Assembly: GCA_030765525.1 (NCBI GenBank)
Contig: JAVCCK010000020.1
Span: 62,001 to 126,000, forward strand
DNA: 64,000 nucleotides
Source: Candidatus Lernaella stagnicola
Lineage (GTDB): Bacteria > Lernaellota > Lernaellaia > Lernaellales > Lernaellaceae
Reading direction: 5' to 3'
Position 1 is the first letter of the stretch, and each line of letters starts with the position of its first letter. The notes below the pieces were generated by a model that was not told where the DNA came from, did not search any database, and was given only the letters and a program-made list of their open reading frames with translations. The position numbers were made by a program, and so were the translations under genes. Below, in pieces: positions 25,114-33,364 of this stretch.

Positions 25114-25764
25114 TTACTTTTTCCCCGGCCGCACCCAGGTGCCGCCGGATTCCACCCGGTTTTTGGTGCACTCGATGACCTCGGGCAGGTCGTCTTTGGC
25201 CATGGAGTTGACGATTTTCGTCGCCACTCTCGAGAAGGGGCCGAGATCCAGCGCGACTTCAACTTGGTATTCCGCCAGCAGGACGCCGGGTTCGATTTCC
25301 TCGAGTTGCCAGTAACCGCCGTTTTTCTTGAAGAACTTGTGCGGGCGGTTCATGTCGAGTTTCCAGTCCATCCGCGTCTTGTCCGCGGTGACCGTGCCGA
25401 TCGTTGTGTAGGTCAAGGTTTTGATCGTGGCGTCCATTTTGAACTCGATGGTCGCCAGCGAATATTTGTTGCGCTCGACAACTTTGATGCCTTCCAAGCG
25501 CGGATAAAAATCGGTGTAATTTTCGTGATCAAAAATCACTTTCCAAAAATCGTCAATCGTGCCGCGAATCACTCCGTAAGCGACGCCCACACCGCTCTCT
25601 GAATTTTCTTTAATGTCGTTTTTCACGATCACTTTTCCGGCTTTCACCGCCGCCAATTCCTCGGGCGTGAGCTTGGAAGTGACAGGCCCTGCCCAGGCAA
25701 CGGTCGTCATGGCTACGAAAAAAACAACGGTGGCTAACATGATGAGACGAATCGAAAAGCGCAT
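25114..25764 (-). CDS. Exported START/SRPBCC-like domain protein
   Basis: 216 residues. The ATG at 25764 is preferred because AAGGAGG lies about 7 bases upstream; another ATG 6 bases earlier is too close to it. The signal peptide is MRFSIRLIMLATVVFFVAMTTVAWA, with cleavage after AWA. The mature part has the SRPBCC/COQ10-like pattern: GVAYGVIRGTIDDFWKVIFDHENYTDFYP, then a beta-rich middle and a final amphipathic helix (LGPFSRVATKIVNSMAKDDLPEVIECTKNRV). The fold makes a lipid- or hydrophobe-binding pocket, so a periplasmic lipid- or quinone-binding role is plausible but unproven. Confidence 0.8.
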   Translation of the reverse strand: MRFSIRLIMLATVVFFVAMTTVAWAGPVTSKLTPEELAAVKAGKVIVKNDIKENSESGVGVAYGVIRGTIDDFWKVIFDHENYTDFYPRLEGIKVVERNKYSLATIEFKMDATIKTLTYTTIGTVTADKTRMDWKLDMNRPHKFFKKNGGYWQLEEIEPGVLLAEYQVEVALDLGPFSRVATKIVNSMAKDDLPEVIECTKNRVESGGTWVRPGKK

Positions 25765-25956
25765 ATTCATTTCCTCCTTGAATCGAAGCCAAACAAGTCT
25801 TGTTGGTATAGGGCGCGCCGCCGCTGCGGTCAACCCGGCGGCAGCCGGCGCGATTCGATTCACGCGTGTCCATATGGGGTTCTTAGGACCCCCAAGCAAT
25901 GAATAAGCCCGGCCGGAGAGCACCCAGCCGGGCTTGTCGAAGGTTGTCGGAGTCGG

Positions 25957-28554
25957 CTATTTGCTCTCGCCCTGCCAAGCGAATATGAAGTCGAGATCTT
26001 CGTCGGCATCAACGGCGAAATGGTTGACATATTCGCCGTGTTGGAACTGGTCGAAGAACAACAAATGGGCTTCGCCCGGTAGCGCGTAGAGGCCGTACCA
26101 GCCGTCGGCCATCACCAACGCATCGATCGAGACATATAGCGAGGTCTGCGCTTTGCCGTCGCCGTACCCCACGTCCAGGATTTCGTTGGACACGGTCACA
26201 TTGCCGCCGGCGCTGGGTGTGACGCGATCGGGTTGGTACACCCGCCCGGTGATTTCGTACATTTCGAGATCGTAATCGTGACCGACGCCCGGCGCGAGGT
26301 CGACGCCCAGTTCGGTCACCTCGAAGAATGTGAAGTTGAACACGCCGATGATCGCCTCTATCTCGACGTCTAGTTGGTAGGTTTCACCGGCCTTGACCGG
26401 CACGACGAAGCTCCCGTCGTCTTCTCCCCAGGCGAAATACTCGATACCTTCCGAATCGGTCAGGTAGATGTCCAGGAACACGAACGAAACGGGGAAATAC
26501 GAGGCGGGCGCCTCTCCGTTGATCGTGATCGTGCCGGAGAAGACGACCGGCGTTTCGGTAAAGTGGAAGTTGAGCTCTTGCTCGTCGTCGGTCACGACAA
26601 CGTCGTGCATCACTTCCGGCACGTGGTCATCGACGTTGACGGGGTTGAACGTGAAGTCGTAGGTACCTTCCGGCAACCACAGAGAATACTCACCCATTTC
26701 GTCGGTGTTTTGATAGGCGCGAATGGCCTCGCCCTTGGCGCCGAACGCGCCCATCTCAGCCTCAACCTTCACGTCCTCCATCGGCAGATCATCAAGGTCG
26801 GTGACGATGCCGGTCACCTCGACGAGAGGCAAATTGACGTGCCAGTCACCGGCGCCGGTGACTTGGATGCTGAAGCCGTCATTGAAGTAACGCGTGTACT
26901 GGCTGCCTGCGTAGGCCGGACCGGTGATATCCATCGTGGCGTTGTAAGTAAACGAACCGGTCGGCAGATCGATCGTGACTTCGTAGTCTTGATCGGCGTG
27001 CCCCGTATAAGTGTTGCCGGCATAGGACATCGCGGCGTCCATACGCATGTAGTAACCCCAGCGATGCTCGATGCCGGTTCCCACATCGGTCAGGCTCAAG
27101 TCGATGGTATCCACGACTTGCGTAAACTGGAAGTTTTTGGTGAGCGGAGCGCTGACGGCCACGCCTGTTTCACTCGTTTGGGGCAAGCCGCCGCCCGCAG
27201 CCGGTTTCCAAAGGAAGATGTAGTTGTCGTAGGTGGGCACGAATAGCGAGTAGGTGCTGGTCGCGCCGTCGGTGCGCCATTCGGCCGAGAATTCCAGATG
27301 CGTCGGATCCTCGCTTGCCGTCTCCGGCATGGAAACGATCACCTCGCAATCGCCGACGGGCCCGCTGCCGGGATCGGTGATCTCGCCGCTGACGGTGTGG
27401 AAGGTCAGTTCGATATCCTGCACGATGGGCGTATCCGCAACCACGATGTCTTCGGCCACGTACGAATCGCGGAAAGACCAGGAATAGTCGTTTTCGTTTT
27501 CGTCGGAATGCCAGACATCGACGCGCATTTCCACGTTGTAAGTACCGGCGGGCACGTAGGGAATACGATAGGCGCTATCGACGTCGAGCAGGCCGTAGTA
27601 GGTCCGATCGTCGGCTTGATTCCAGAAAATCACGTAGACATCGACTTGATCGAAATCGCCGAACAGATCGAAAAACGACGAACCGTTGGCGGTGCAGTTA
27701 CCGCCGGCATGCACGCCGGGCGGTTCGTGGTAATCGATATCGCAGACGTTCGTCGTTTCGTTGCAGACTTCCCCCTCGCCGCACGGGTCGCCCGTGTGGT
27801 CGCATTCGTCGCCATCTTCATCGCACGATTCGTCGCCGTCACAGAACTCGCCATTGTCGGGACAAGGGTTGCCCACATGTTGGCTGCACGAGCCGGACGA
27901 GCAAGTGTCGTCGCCGTTACAAAACACGGAATCATCGCAGGTTGCCCCGTCGTTGAAGGACCATCCGAAGGGGTTTTCGTCGGGGTCGCAAATCAGGCAG
28001 ACGTTATCCGGGTGTGTATTTCCGCCCGGGATGGTTTGTCCGCCGATGTCGCAATCGGTGGGCGGCGCGGTGTCGTCGTCATTGTCATCGTCATCGTCGT
28101 CGTCATCGTCGTCATCGTCGTCATTATCGTCGTCGTCGCCGCCGGTTTCGTCGCACGCGTCGGTTTCTTCGTTGCAGACTTGCTCGGTCGAGCACGGATC
28201 GCCGGCGTGTTGCTGGCAGGCCCCCGCCTGACACGTATCCGCGCCGTTACAAAAGGCGCCGTCGTCACAGGAGACGCCGTCATAAAAGGACCAAGAGCTT
28301 TGGCTGACGCTTGTGTCGCAAATAAGACACGGGTTGTTTGGATGCGCCTGTTGGTCGTTGTACAATTCTCCGTCGATCACGCACATATTCGGCGGCATCG
28401 TGTCGTCATCGTTGTCGTCGTCATCTCCGGCCGACGAATCATCATCGTCGGCGCGCGCGCTGTCGTCGTCATCGCCGCTGCAGGAGATCGACGTAACAGC
28501 CAGGACGATAACCAATACGAAGAAAAGGAACGACCAGGATAAACGAAACATCAT
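25957..28554 (-). CDS. Large Asp-rich lipoprotein with cysteine modules and beta-sandwich repeats
   Basis: 865 residues, exported and probably lipid-anchored (TSISC, Cys25). After an Asp/Ser-rich stretch come two homologous modules of about 75 residues (near 55-135 and 165-245) built on C-x(n)-HP-x-N-x-C-LIC-D ... WSF-x-DG-x-x-CDD-x-x-FCNG-x-DTC. They are separated by an almost pure Asp/Asn tract of about 20 residues. A third partial module follows (FCDGDESC, GDPCGEGEVC). The remaining 570 or so residues are repeated beta-rich segments with YNVEM, YTFNP-like and GEITDPGSG patterns, resembling carboxypeptidase-regulatory-like sandwiches. This suggests a surface or adhesion protein. AAGGAG lies upstream of two consecutive ATGs (28554 and 28551). 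Confidence 0.82.
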   Translation of the reverse strand: MMFRLSWSFLFFVLVIVLAVTSISCSGDDDDSARADDDDSSAGDDDDNDDDTMPPNMCVIDGELYNDQQAHPNNPCLICDTSVSQSSWSFYDGVSCDDGAFCNGADTCQAGACQQHAGDPCSTEQVCNEETDACDETGGDDDDNDDDDDDDDDDDDDNDDDTAPPTDCDIGGQTIPGGNTHPDNVCLICDPDENPFGWSFNDGATCDDSVFCNGDDTCSSGSCSQHVGNPCPDNGEFCDGDESCDEDGDECDHTGDPCGEGEVCNETTNVCDIDYHEPPGVHAGGNCTANGSSFFDLFGDFDQVDVYVIFWNQADDRTYYGLLDVDSAYRIPYVPAGTYNVEMRVDVWHSDENENDYSWSFRDSYVAEDIVVADTPIVQDIELTFHTVSGEITDPGSGPVGDCEVIVSMPETASEDPTHLEFSAEWRTDGATSTYSLFVPTYDNYIFLWKPAAGGGLPQTSETGVAVSAPLTKNFQFTQVVDTIDLSLTDVGTGIEHRWGYYMRMDAAMSYAGNTYTGHADQDYEVTIDLPTGSFTYNATMDITGPAYAGSQYTRYFNDGFSIQVTGAGDWHVNLPLVEVTGIVTDLDDLPMEDVKVEAEMGAFGAKGEAIRAYQNTDEMGEYSLWLPEGTYDFTFNPVNVDDHVPEVMHDVVVTDDEQELNFHFTETPVVFSGTITINGEAPASYFPVSFVFLDIYLTDSEGIEYFAWGEDDGSFVVPVKAGETYQLDVEIEAIIGVFNFTFFEVTELGVDLAPGVGHDYDLEMYEITGRVYQPDRVTPSAGGNVTVSNEILDVGYGDGKAQTSLYVSIDALVMADGWYGLYALPGEAHLLFFDQFQHGEYVNHFAVDADEDLDFIFAWQGESK

Positions 28555-28747
28555 TTGACTCCTTTTGGCGCTTGGAGGGCATGCGGTAAAAACTCTGCAG
28601 CGCCTTTTTTCCTTAAGGGCAACATACTTCCAATTGAAACGGCTTCGGTCGGTTGCAAAATCGAGTCGCGCAAAACGTCAAGACGACGAAGGCCGCCTCA
28701 TGTCATGATGATAAAATCCGTTTCGTTGAGACCGGCCTGCCACCGCG

Positions 28748-29668
28748 TTAGTCTATTGTCAATGCTTCCCGAGCGCGAATCAAACGCGCCAGCATGTCGT
28801 TGACCGGGGTCGGAACGTCGTGACACTTTCCCAATTCAACTACAGCACCACAGATCGCGTCAATCTCGGTGCGACGCCCGCGCGACAGGTCGCTGGTCAT
28901 GCTGCCGAAGTTCGCAGCCGTGTCGGCCACCACCTGCCAGGATTTTTCGATCACGCGGGCCAGTTCGAGGGACACGCCTTCGGCCCGAGCCACCGCCACG
29001 GTTTCGGCCACTGCGGCTTCCATGAGCGGCGCCAGGTCCGGCAAATCAGCCAGGCGGCCGTTGGGTACGTTCAGCAAGGCGGCGAGCGGATTGATCGCCA
29101 CGTTGACGCACAGCTTGGCCCACAGCAACGGACCCACGTCAGCCGCGGCGCGCGTATCGATGCGGGCGGTGTGAAAGGCGTCAGCGACTTCCAACACGCC
29201 GGGCGAAGTTTTGTCGGCTACCGCCCCGATCGTTGTGTCACCCTCGCCGGCATGGCGGCAAAGCCCCGGCTCGACAAGCGTGGCGCCCATGGTCGTCGAT
29301 CCGGCGAGCAGGCGGTCTTTTCCGAGCCGGGCCGCGATTGTTTCGATGTTACCGATGCCGTTTTGCAGCGACAGGATCCAGTGAGCCCGCGTGAACAGTT
29401 TGTGGTGCTCGTCCACCGCCGCCGCCGTGTCGTAAGCCTTAACGCAAAGCATCACCAGATCGGCCGCCGGCACGCGGGAACCTTTTTCCTGAATGGATAC
29501 CTCGACCCGGTAGTCGCCGCGCACGCCCTCCAAACGCAGTCCGTTGTGGCGAATGGCTCGCACGGTTTCCGGTTGGCGCTCGATCAACGTGACGTCATGG
29601 CCGCCGTGAGCCAGCAACCCCGCAAACAGCGAGCCTACCGCGCCGGCGCCGACGATGGCTACGCGCAT
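28748..29668 (-). CDS. panE: 2-dehydropantoate 2-reductase (ketopantoate reductase)
   Basis: Reduces ketopantoate to pantoate with NADPH for CoA synthesis. It has 306 residues from the ATG at 29668; the longer open frame upstream only shadows the neighbouring gene. Landmarks: dinucleotide motif VAIVGAGAVGSLFAGLLA at the N-terminus, LCVKAYDT, LQNGIGN, the catalytic Lys in LLWAKLCVNVAINPLAALLNVPNG, and a C-terminal SMTSDLSRGRRTEID segment that binds substrate. The start overlaps the stop of the SGNH gene by one base. Pairing a CoA-pathway gene with acylation genes is unusual. Paralogous hydroxyacid dehydrogenases share this fold, so substrate identity is probable rather than certain. Confidence 0.85.
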   Translation of the reverse strand: MRVAIVGAGAVGSLFAGLLAHGGHDVTLIERQPETVRAIRHNGLRLEGVRGDYRVEVSIQEKGSRVPAADLVMLCVKAYDTAAAVDEHHKLFTRAHWILSLQNGIGNIETIAARLGKDRLLAGSTTMGATLVEPGLCRHAGEGDTTIGAVADKTSPGVLEVADAFHTARIDTRAAADVGPLLWAKLCVNVAINPLAALLNVPNGRLADLPDLAPLMEAAVAETVAVARAEGVSLELARVIEKSWQVVADTAANFGSMTSDLSRGRRTEIDAICGAVVELGKCHDVPTPVNDMLARLIRAREALTID

Positions 29669-31248
29669 CACATCGGCCCGCGCGGAATGTCCGGCAGCGG
29701 CGGCCGGCGGTCGGGTTGGAAGCGAAGCAACGGGTCGTAATGCACCGAGAGCTCGCTCGCGGTGGCGGCATCGTGCTCGCGCATGGCCAAGCCGACATGC
29801 TGCACGAGACCGGTGACCAGCGAGCGGAAGAAGCCGTCGCCGAGTACATCGGCGCCGCGGCGGTTGGGATGGGTCATGTCGCCGGCGCACAGCCGCGGCC
29901 GTGTCCGATACCAACGCGCCATTGCTCCGTGACCACCCATCGCTTCGTACGTGTCGTAAAACGCGCAACCGGCCTTAAGAGCCGCGCTGCGTTGACGCGC
30001 CACCAGTTTCGGGATGATCGGCTTGGTGGTCAGACCGTTGGGCCCGCGGTCGGCCCGGTCGGGCGGCGCCATGACGAGGCATGAAGCCTGCGGCACGGCA
30101 GCGCGCACGGTTTGCAGCACGCGCAGGTAGTCGTTTTCCACGGTAGGCAACGGGCGCCCGACATCTTCGGATTCATTGGTCCCGAAGTTGAGGATCACGA
30201 GGTGAGGATTGCGCAGGCGCAATTGCTCGGCCCAAATCTGGGGATTGATGCGCTCCAGCGTACGCATCCGGCCACCGTTGATGCCCAAGGTGTCGTAGAC
30301 CACGCCGGGCGTGTCGCGCTCAAGTACGACGCCGAACAGTCGGACCTTGCCGTCGCCGACGCATTGCACGCGGAATTTGTGCGGACCGTCGGAGGCCGTC
30401 ACTTTGTGAACGCGGCTTTTCCGGGTGGTTCCGGCGGTCTTGACGGTACTGTGCGCAACGCCGTCGACCAACACTTGAAACGAACCGCCGTTCGGCTGCT
30501 GCAGATAATGAACTTCGAAATGCCCGGCGCGCCGGCCGAAGACACCCTTACGGCTCGTGCCAAAGTTGATGTATTGCTGTGGCCCGGTGCCGTCGAAAGC
30601 GTAAGCGCCCAGTCCGTAATACCCGCCGCGTGTTTTGGGCTTCATAATGCCGTCGACGAACCACGAACTACTCGTCCGGAACGAGACATCCCAGTGCTGG
30701 TACCAGGGCCAGGGCTTGCCCACGAGCATGTATCCGTGTCCGGCGTCGCCGAACTGGGCTTGCAGGCGGCGGCGGGCCTGACCGGTGACGAAATCGACCA
30801 CGACCAGCGAGTCACCGTAGTGAAGTATTCGGGTTATCGCTCCTTTTTCCCCGCGTGCCGTGGCGGCCAAGGCTTCATAAAAGGACTGCATGGCCAAGCC
30901 GGAGGGGTCTTCGATGCGCCGCACGTCGCCCAGGAGGTCTTTCGCCTTCAAATCGATGCCGAGGGACGATGCGGCCGCGCCGATGTTGATGGGAGCGGCG
31001 CTGTTGGCGGAAATAACTTCGGCAATGGCGTCGGGTTCGGGGTTTTGGTCGATCACTGCGGCGCTGGTGGAGTACCACGATATGCCTTGGCTGGGTTGAA
31101 AGCGCAGCGACGCGAATAGATCGCGCGGGTCGCTATGGGAGAAAAACAGAGCAATTACGCAAAAGATGAGGAACCAGAGAATCGTCTCGGCCGTTTTGCC
31201 GGTCAAGCCTCCGGAGTTTTCCACTACTTTGCTTTTGTCTTTGCTCAC
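29668..31248 (-). CDS. Membrane-anchored SGNH/GDSL hydrolase or acyltransferase partner
   Basis: About 526 residues from a GTG at 31248 that begins 14 bases after the O-acyltransferase stop; the longer open frame above it is a shadow of that gene. One N-terminal transmembrane helix (TILWFLIFCVIALFF, residues 22-36) leaves the rest periplasmic. SGNH blocks: HYGDSL with Ser147, NFGTNES near residue 355, and DMTHPN near 450 supplying Asp and His. Together these are a complete Ser-Asp-His set. Paired with an MBOAT protein, such enzymes (AlgJ/X-, PatB-like) transfer acetyl or other acyl groups to polysaccharide, or remove them. A beta-sandwich insert lies between blocks I and III. Confidence 0.85.
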   Translation of the reverse strand: MSKDKSKVVENSGGLTGKTAETILWFLIFCVIALFFSHSDPRDLFASLRFQPSQGISWYSTSAAVIDQNPEPDAIAEVISANSAAPINIGAAASSLGIDLKAKDLLGDVRRIEDPSGLAMQSFYEALAATARGEKGAITRILHYGDSLVVVDFVTGQARRRLQAQFGDAGHGYMLVGKPWPWYQHWDVSFRTSSSWFVDGIMKPKTRGGYYGLGAYAFDGTGPQQYINFGTSRKGVFGRRAGHFEVHYLQQPNGGSFQVLVDGVAHSTVKTAGTTRKSRVHKVTASDGPHKFRVQCVGDGKVRLFGVVLERDTPGVVYDTLGINGGRMRTLERINPQIWAEQLRLRNPHLVILNFGTNESEDVGRPLPTVENDYLRVLQTVRAAVPQASCLVMAPPDRADRGPNGLTTKPIIPKLVARQRSAALKAGCAFYDTYEAMGGHGAMARWYRTRPRLCAGDMTHPNRRGADVLGDGFFRSLVTGLVQHVGLAMREHDAATASELSVHYDPLLRFQPDRRPPLPDIPRGPM

Positions 31249-31262
31249 GCCGCGCCCCAGTG

Positions 31263-32678
31263 TCAAAACTGGTAATAAATATAAGGTTTTCCATCCGTAC
31301 TGGCGACGGAATATAACACGACCACCACGACAAACAAGACCAACGCCTGTACTGGCGCGGGGACGGCATCGAATCGGGCGCGCACGGCTTCTTCCCAATG
31401 TTGGGGCACCCAATGCAGCGCGTACCCCACCAGCATCAGGCCCAGCAGCGGTAGGGTCAGATTCGGAGCGTGGCCGACGCCGGCAAAAACGAGGCCGAGG
31501 ATCTGCCACGCCGTGCCGATGGAATCCGCTCGGAAGAAGACCCAGGCGAAACACACGAAATGGAAGGTAAGGATGATGGTCAGGGCGCGTCCCCACCAGG
31601 TCACGGCGCGGTCGCGGCCGCTCCAGTGCTGCCAGATTCGGGTGGCCGTCACGCCGCAGCCGTGTAGGAATCCCCAAAAGATAAAACGCCACTCGGCGCC
31701 GTGCCACAGCCCGCACAGCATCATTGTCGCCCACAGATTGAAGTACGTACGCACCGCGCCGTGGCGGTTGCCGCCTAAGGGGATGTAGAGGTAATCGCGG
31801 AACCAGAACGACAGGCTGATATGCCAGCGACGCCAGAAGTCACGCAGGTTTCGCGCCGTGTAGGGCGCATCGAAATTGATGGGAATCTGGTAGCCCATCA
31901 GCAAGGCCGAGCCGATGGCGACGTCGGAATAGCCTGAGAAATCGCAGTATATCTGCAGGGCGTACGCGTAGATGGCGGCGAGTGCTTCCAGGCTGGTGTA
32001 GCGAACCGGATCGGAAAACACGAGGTCGATCAGGGCGATGTCGAGGTAATCGGCGATTACGACCTTTTTTAGCAGGCCGCCCATGATCAGCCACATCGCC
32101 ATGGAGCCGCGGGTGGGGGTCAGTTTCGGTTTTTTGTCGAATTGGGGCAATAGGTCGACCGCGCGTACGATGGGTCCGGCCACGAGTTGGGGGAAGAAAC
32201 TCACGTAAACGAGATACTCGTGATAGAGGTAGGTTGGGGTGAGTTTCCGGCGGTAGACGTCGATGATGTAGCTCATCGTTTGGAAGGTGTAGAAACTGAT
32301 GCCGACGGGCAGAATGAGGTCCAGGCGCAGGCGAATGGGGTCCATTCCCATCCACACGACTGCGGCCGATGCCGATTCGAGAAAGAAGTCGGCGTACTTG
32401 AAAATCGCCAGAATCCCCAAGTTGGTGCAAATGCTGACCCCCAGCAGCAACTTTCGTAACCAAGGGCGGTCGGTCAGGCCCATCGTGCCGCCGACGAAGA
32501 AATCGAGCGACGAGGAGAACCAAATTAGCAGTAGAAAGGTTGGATTCCAGTTCGCGTAGAAGAAATAGGAGGCGGCGAGTAGGAGAATCATCCGCGCCAG
32601 GCGCACTCGCACGACCGCCCAGAACAGAAGAAACACGACGACGAGAAACACGCCGTATTTAACGCTGTTGAAAAGCAA
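31263..32678 (-). CDS. MBOAT-family membrane O-acyltransferase (AlgI/DltB-like)
   Basis: A multi-pass inner-membrane protein of 471 residues thought to carry an acyl group across the membrane for O-acylation of an exported polysaccharide. The TTG at 32678 follows GGGGGG and gives the usual LLFNSVKY start; an ATG 21 bases earlier is the alternative. Diagnostic segments are YFFYANW, ILPVGISFYTFQTMSYIID, AGPIVR, DFSGYSDVAIGSALLMG, NLRDFWRRWHISLSFWFRD and the conserved active-site His in CGLWHGAEW. It heads a three-gene operon with the SGNH hydrolase and panE. The acceptor polymer is unknown; no alginate genes are in the window. Confidence 0.93.
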   Translation of the reverse strand: MLFNSVKYGVFLVVVFLLFWAVVRVRLARMILLLAASYFFYANWNPTFLLLIWFSSSLDFFVGGTMGLTDRPWLRKLLLGVSICTNLGILAIFKYADFFLESASAAVVWMGMDPIRLRLDLILPVGISFYTFQTMSYIIDVYRRKLTPTYLYHEYLVYVSFFPQLVAGPIVRAVDLLPQFDKKPKLTPTRGSMAMWLIMGGLLKKVVIADYLDIALIDLVFSDPVRYTSLEALAAIYAYALQIYCDFSGYSDVAIGSALLMGYQIPINFDAPYTARNLRDFWRRWHISLSFWFRDYLYIPLGGNRHGAVRTYFNLWATMMLCGLWHGAEWRFIFWGFLHGCGVTATRIWQHWSGRDRAVTWWGRALTIILTFHFVCFAWVFFRADSIGTAWQILGLVFAGVGHAPNLTLPLLGLMLVGYALHWVPQHWEEAVRARFDAVPAPVQALVLFVVVVVLYSVASTDGKPYIYYQF

Positions 32679-32783
32679 CGACCCCCCTAAACAAAACAAG
32701 GCCGGAGGATATCACCGGTGCCACGTCGTGGAAAGGGACGTGAAACCAATTCTGACCGAACATAAAAAACCCCTTTGCACCTA

Positions 32784-32880
32784 GGGCCAGGCACCAAGAG
32801 GTCAATTGTTATTTTCCAACTACTTAGATAAAAAAGCAACCCGAAAATTGGGGCCAGGCACCAAGCGTTGGGGGCTTGGT
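32784..32880. repeat. Duplicated GGGCCAGGCACCAAG element with hairpin
   Basis: The 15-mer GGGCCAGGCACCAAG occurs at 32784-32798 and 32851-32865. The second copy continues into an inverted repeat, ACCAAGC (32860-32866) with GCTTGGT (32874-32880). Elements of this type resemble REP-like or Y1-transposase-associated repeats, but no transposase is present. Confidence 0.7.
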
Positions 32881-32906
32881 GTTACGAAATGTTACGGGGA
32901 AGAAAA

Positions 32907-33014
32907 TGGCCTGCTCCGGAAGCAGACCACCAAGCGAAATCCGACGGGCTGGTCATTCTATCGGGTCTAGAATGAATTCGGCTTGGTGGCCTGATCCCGA
33001 AGCAGGCCGCCCCA
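32907..33014. repeat. Nested inverted repeats around CCACCAAGC / GCTTGGTGG
   Basis: CCACCAAGC (32927-32935) and GCTTGGTGG (32981-32989) form a perfect inverted pair. Each is flanked by a smaller palindrome of the GGCCTG ... CAGGCC kind (32908-32928 and 32987-33009). The whole 32.70-33.08 kb stretch holds no convincing gene. Confidence 0.6.
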
Positions 33015-33087
33015 GGAATATATCCAAAATCCCACATCGTCCCGCAGTGTACCCGTACACCGTGTGCCGCGACGATGAGTTGCGAAA

Positions 33088-33195
33088 CTACGGTTTGCGT
33101 GTTGCGGCCGTCACGTCAGTCGACTTCGATGCAACTACGTACGTGGCGATCATTGAAACTAAGGCGAAACTTCCTAAAACAGCCACTTCTACCAT
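33088..33195 (-). CDS. Candidate 35-residue single-pass membrane protein
   Basis: An ATG at 33195 preceded by GAAAGGAG (8 bases away) opens a 35-codon frame: MVEVAVLGSF, then a hydrophobic helix to about residue 21, and a polar basic tail ending TRKP. The ribosome site is among the best in this region and the hydrophobic-core-plus-charged-tail layout is sensible, but length gives little statistical support. The frame stays open to 33285 upstream. Function unknown; it lies next to the repeat island, so it could also be a relic. Confidence 0.35.
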   Translation of the reverse strand: MVEVAVLGSFALVSMIATYVVASKSTDVTAATRKP

Positions 33196-33364
33196 CGTTT
33201 GGTCTCCTTTCCACATTGGACCTCCCTCCCATACTTCAAACTCGGTGCCAAGTGGTGCGAAAGAGAAAAACTCCTTTATTATCAATGTGTATCAATCATT
33301 AGAGGACGGCGGTATTCACGGCGGAAAGCGAGTAATCGAAAGGCTGGTTTACGAAATGTAAGGA

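Noticed and set aside
27298-28542. Rightward 414-residue valine/isoleucine-rich frame
   Set aside because: Antisense shadow of the 865-residue lipoprotein; the Val/Ile runs come from reverse-complemented Asp codons, not membrane helices.
29669-29968. 100-residue extension of the ketopantoate reductase
   Set aside because: It overlaps the SGNH catalytic end, is Arg-rich, and precedes a canonical dinucleotide-binding N-terminus beginning at ATG 29668.
31249-31734. N-terminal extension of the SGNH hydrolase
   Set aside because: The extra 162 codons lie antiphase over the MBOAT gene and encode low-complexity Arg/Pro-rich sequence. The GTG at 31248 is followed directly by a sensible membrane anchor.
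32876-33361. Rightward 161-residue frame in the repeat island
   Set aside because: It runs through inverted repeats, has no ribosome site or recognisable domain, and overlaps the better-supported small membrane frame on the other strand.
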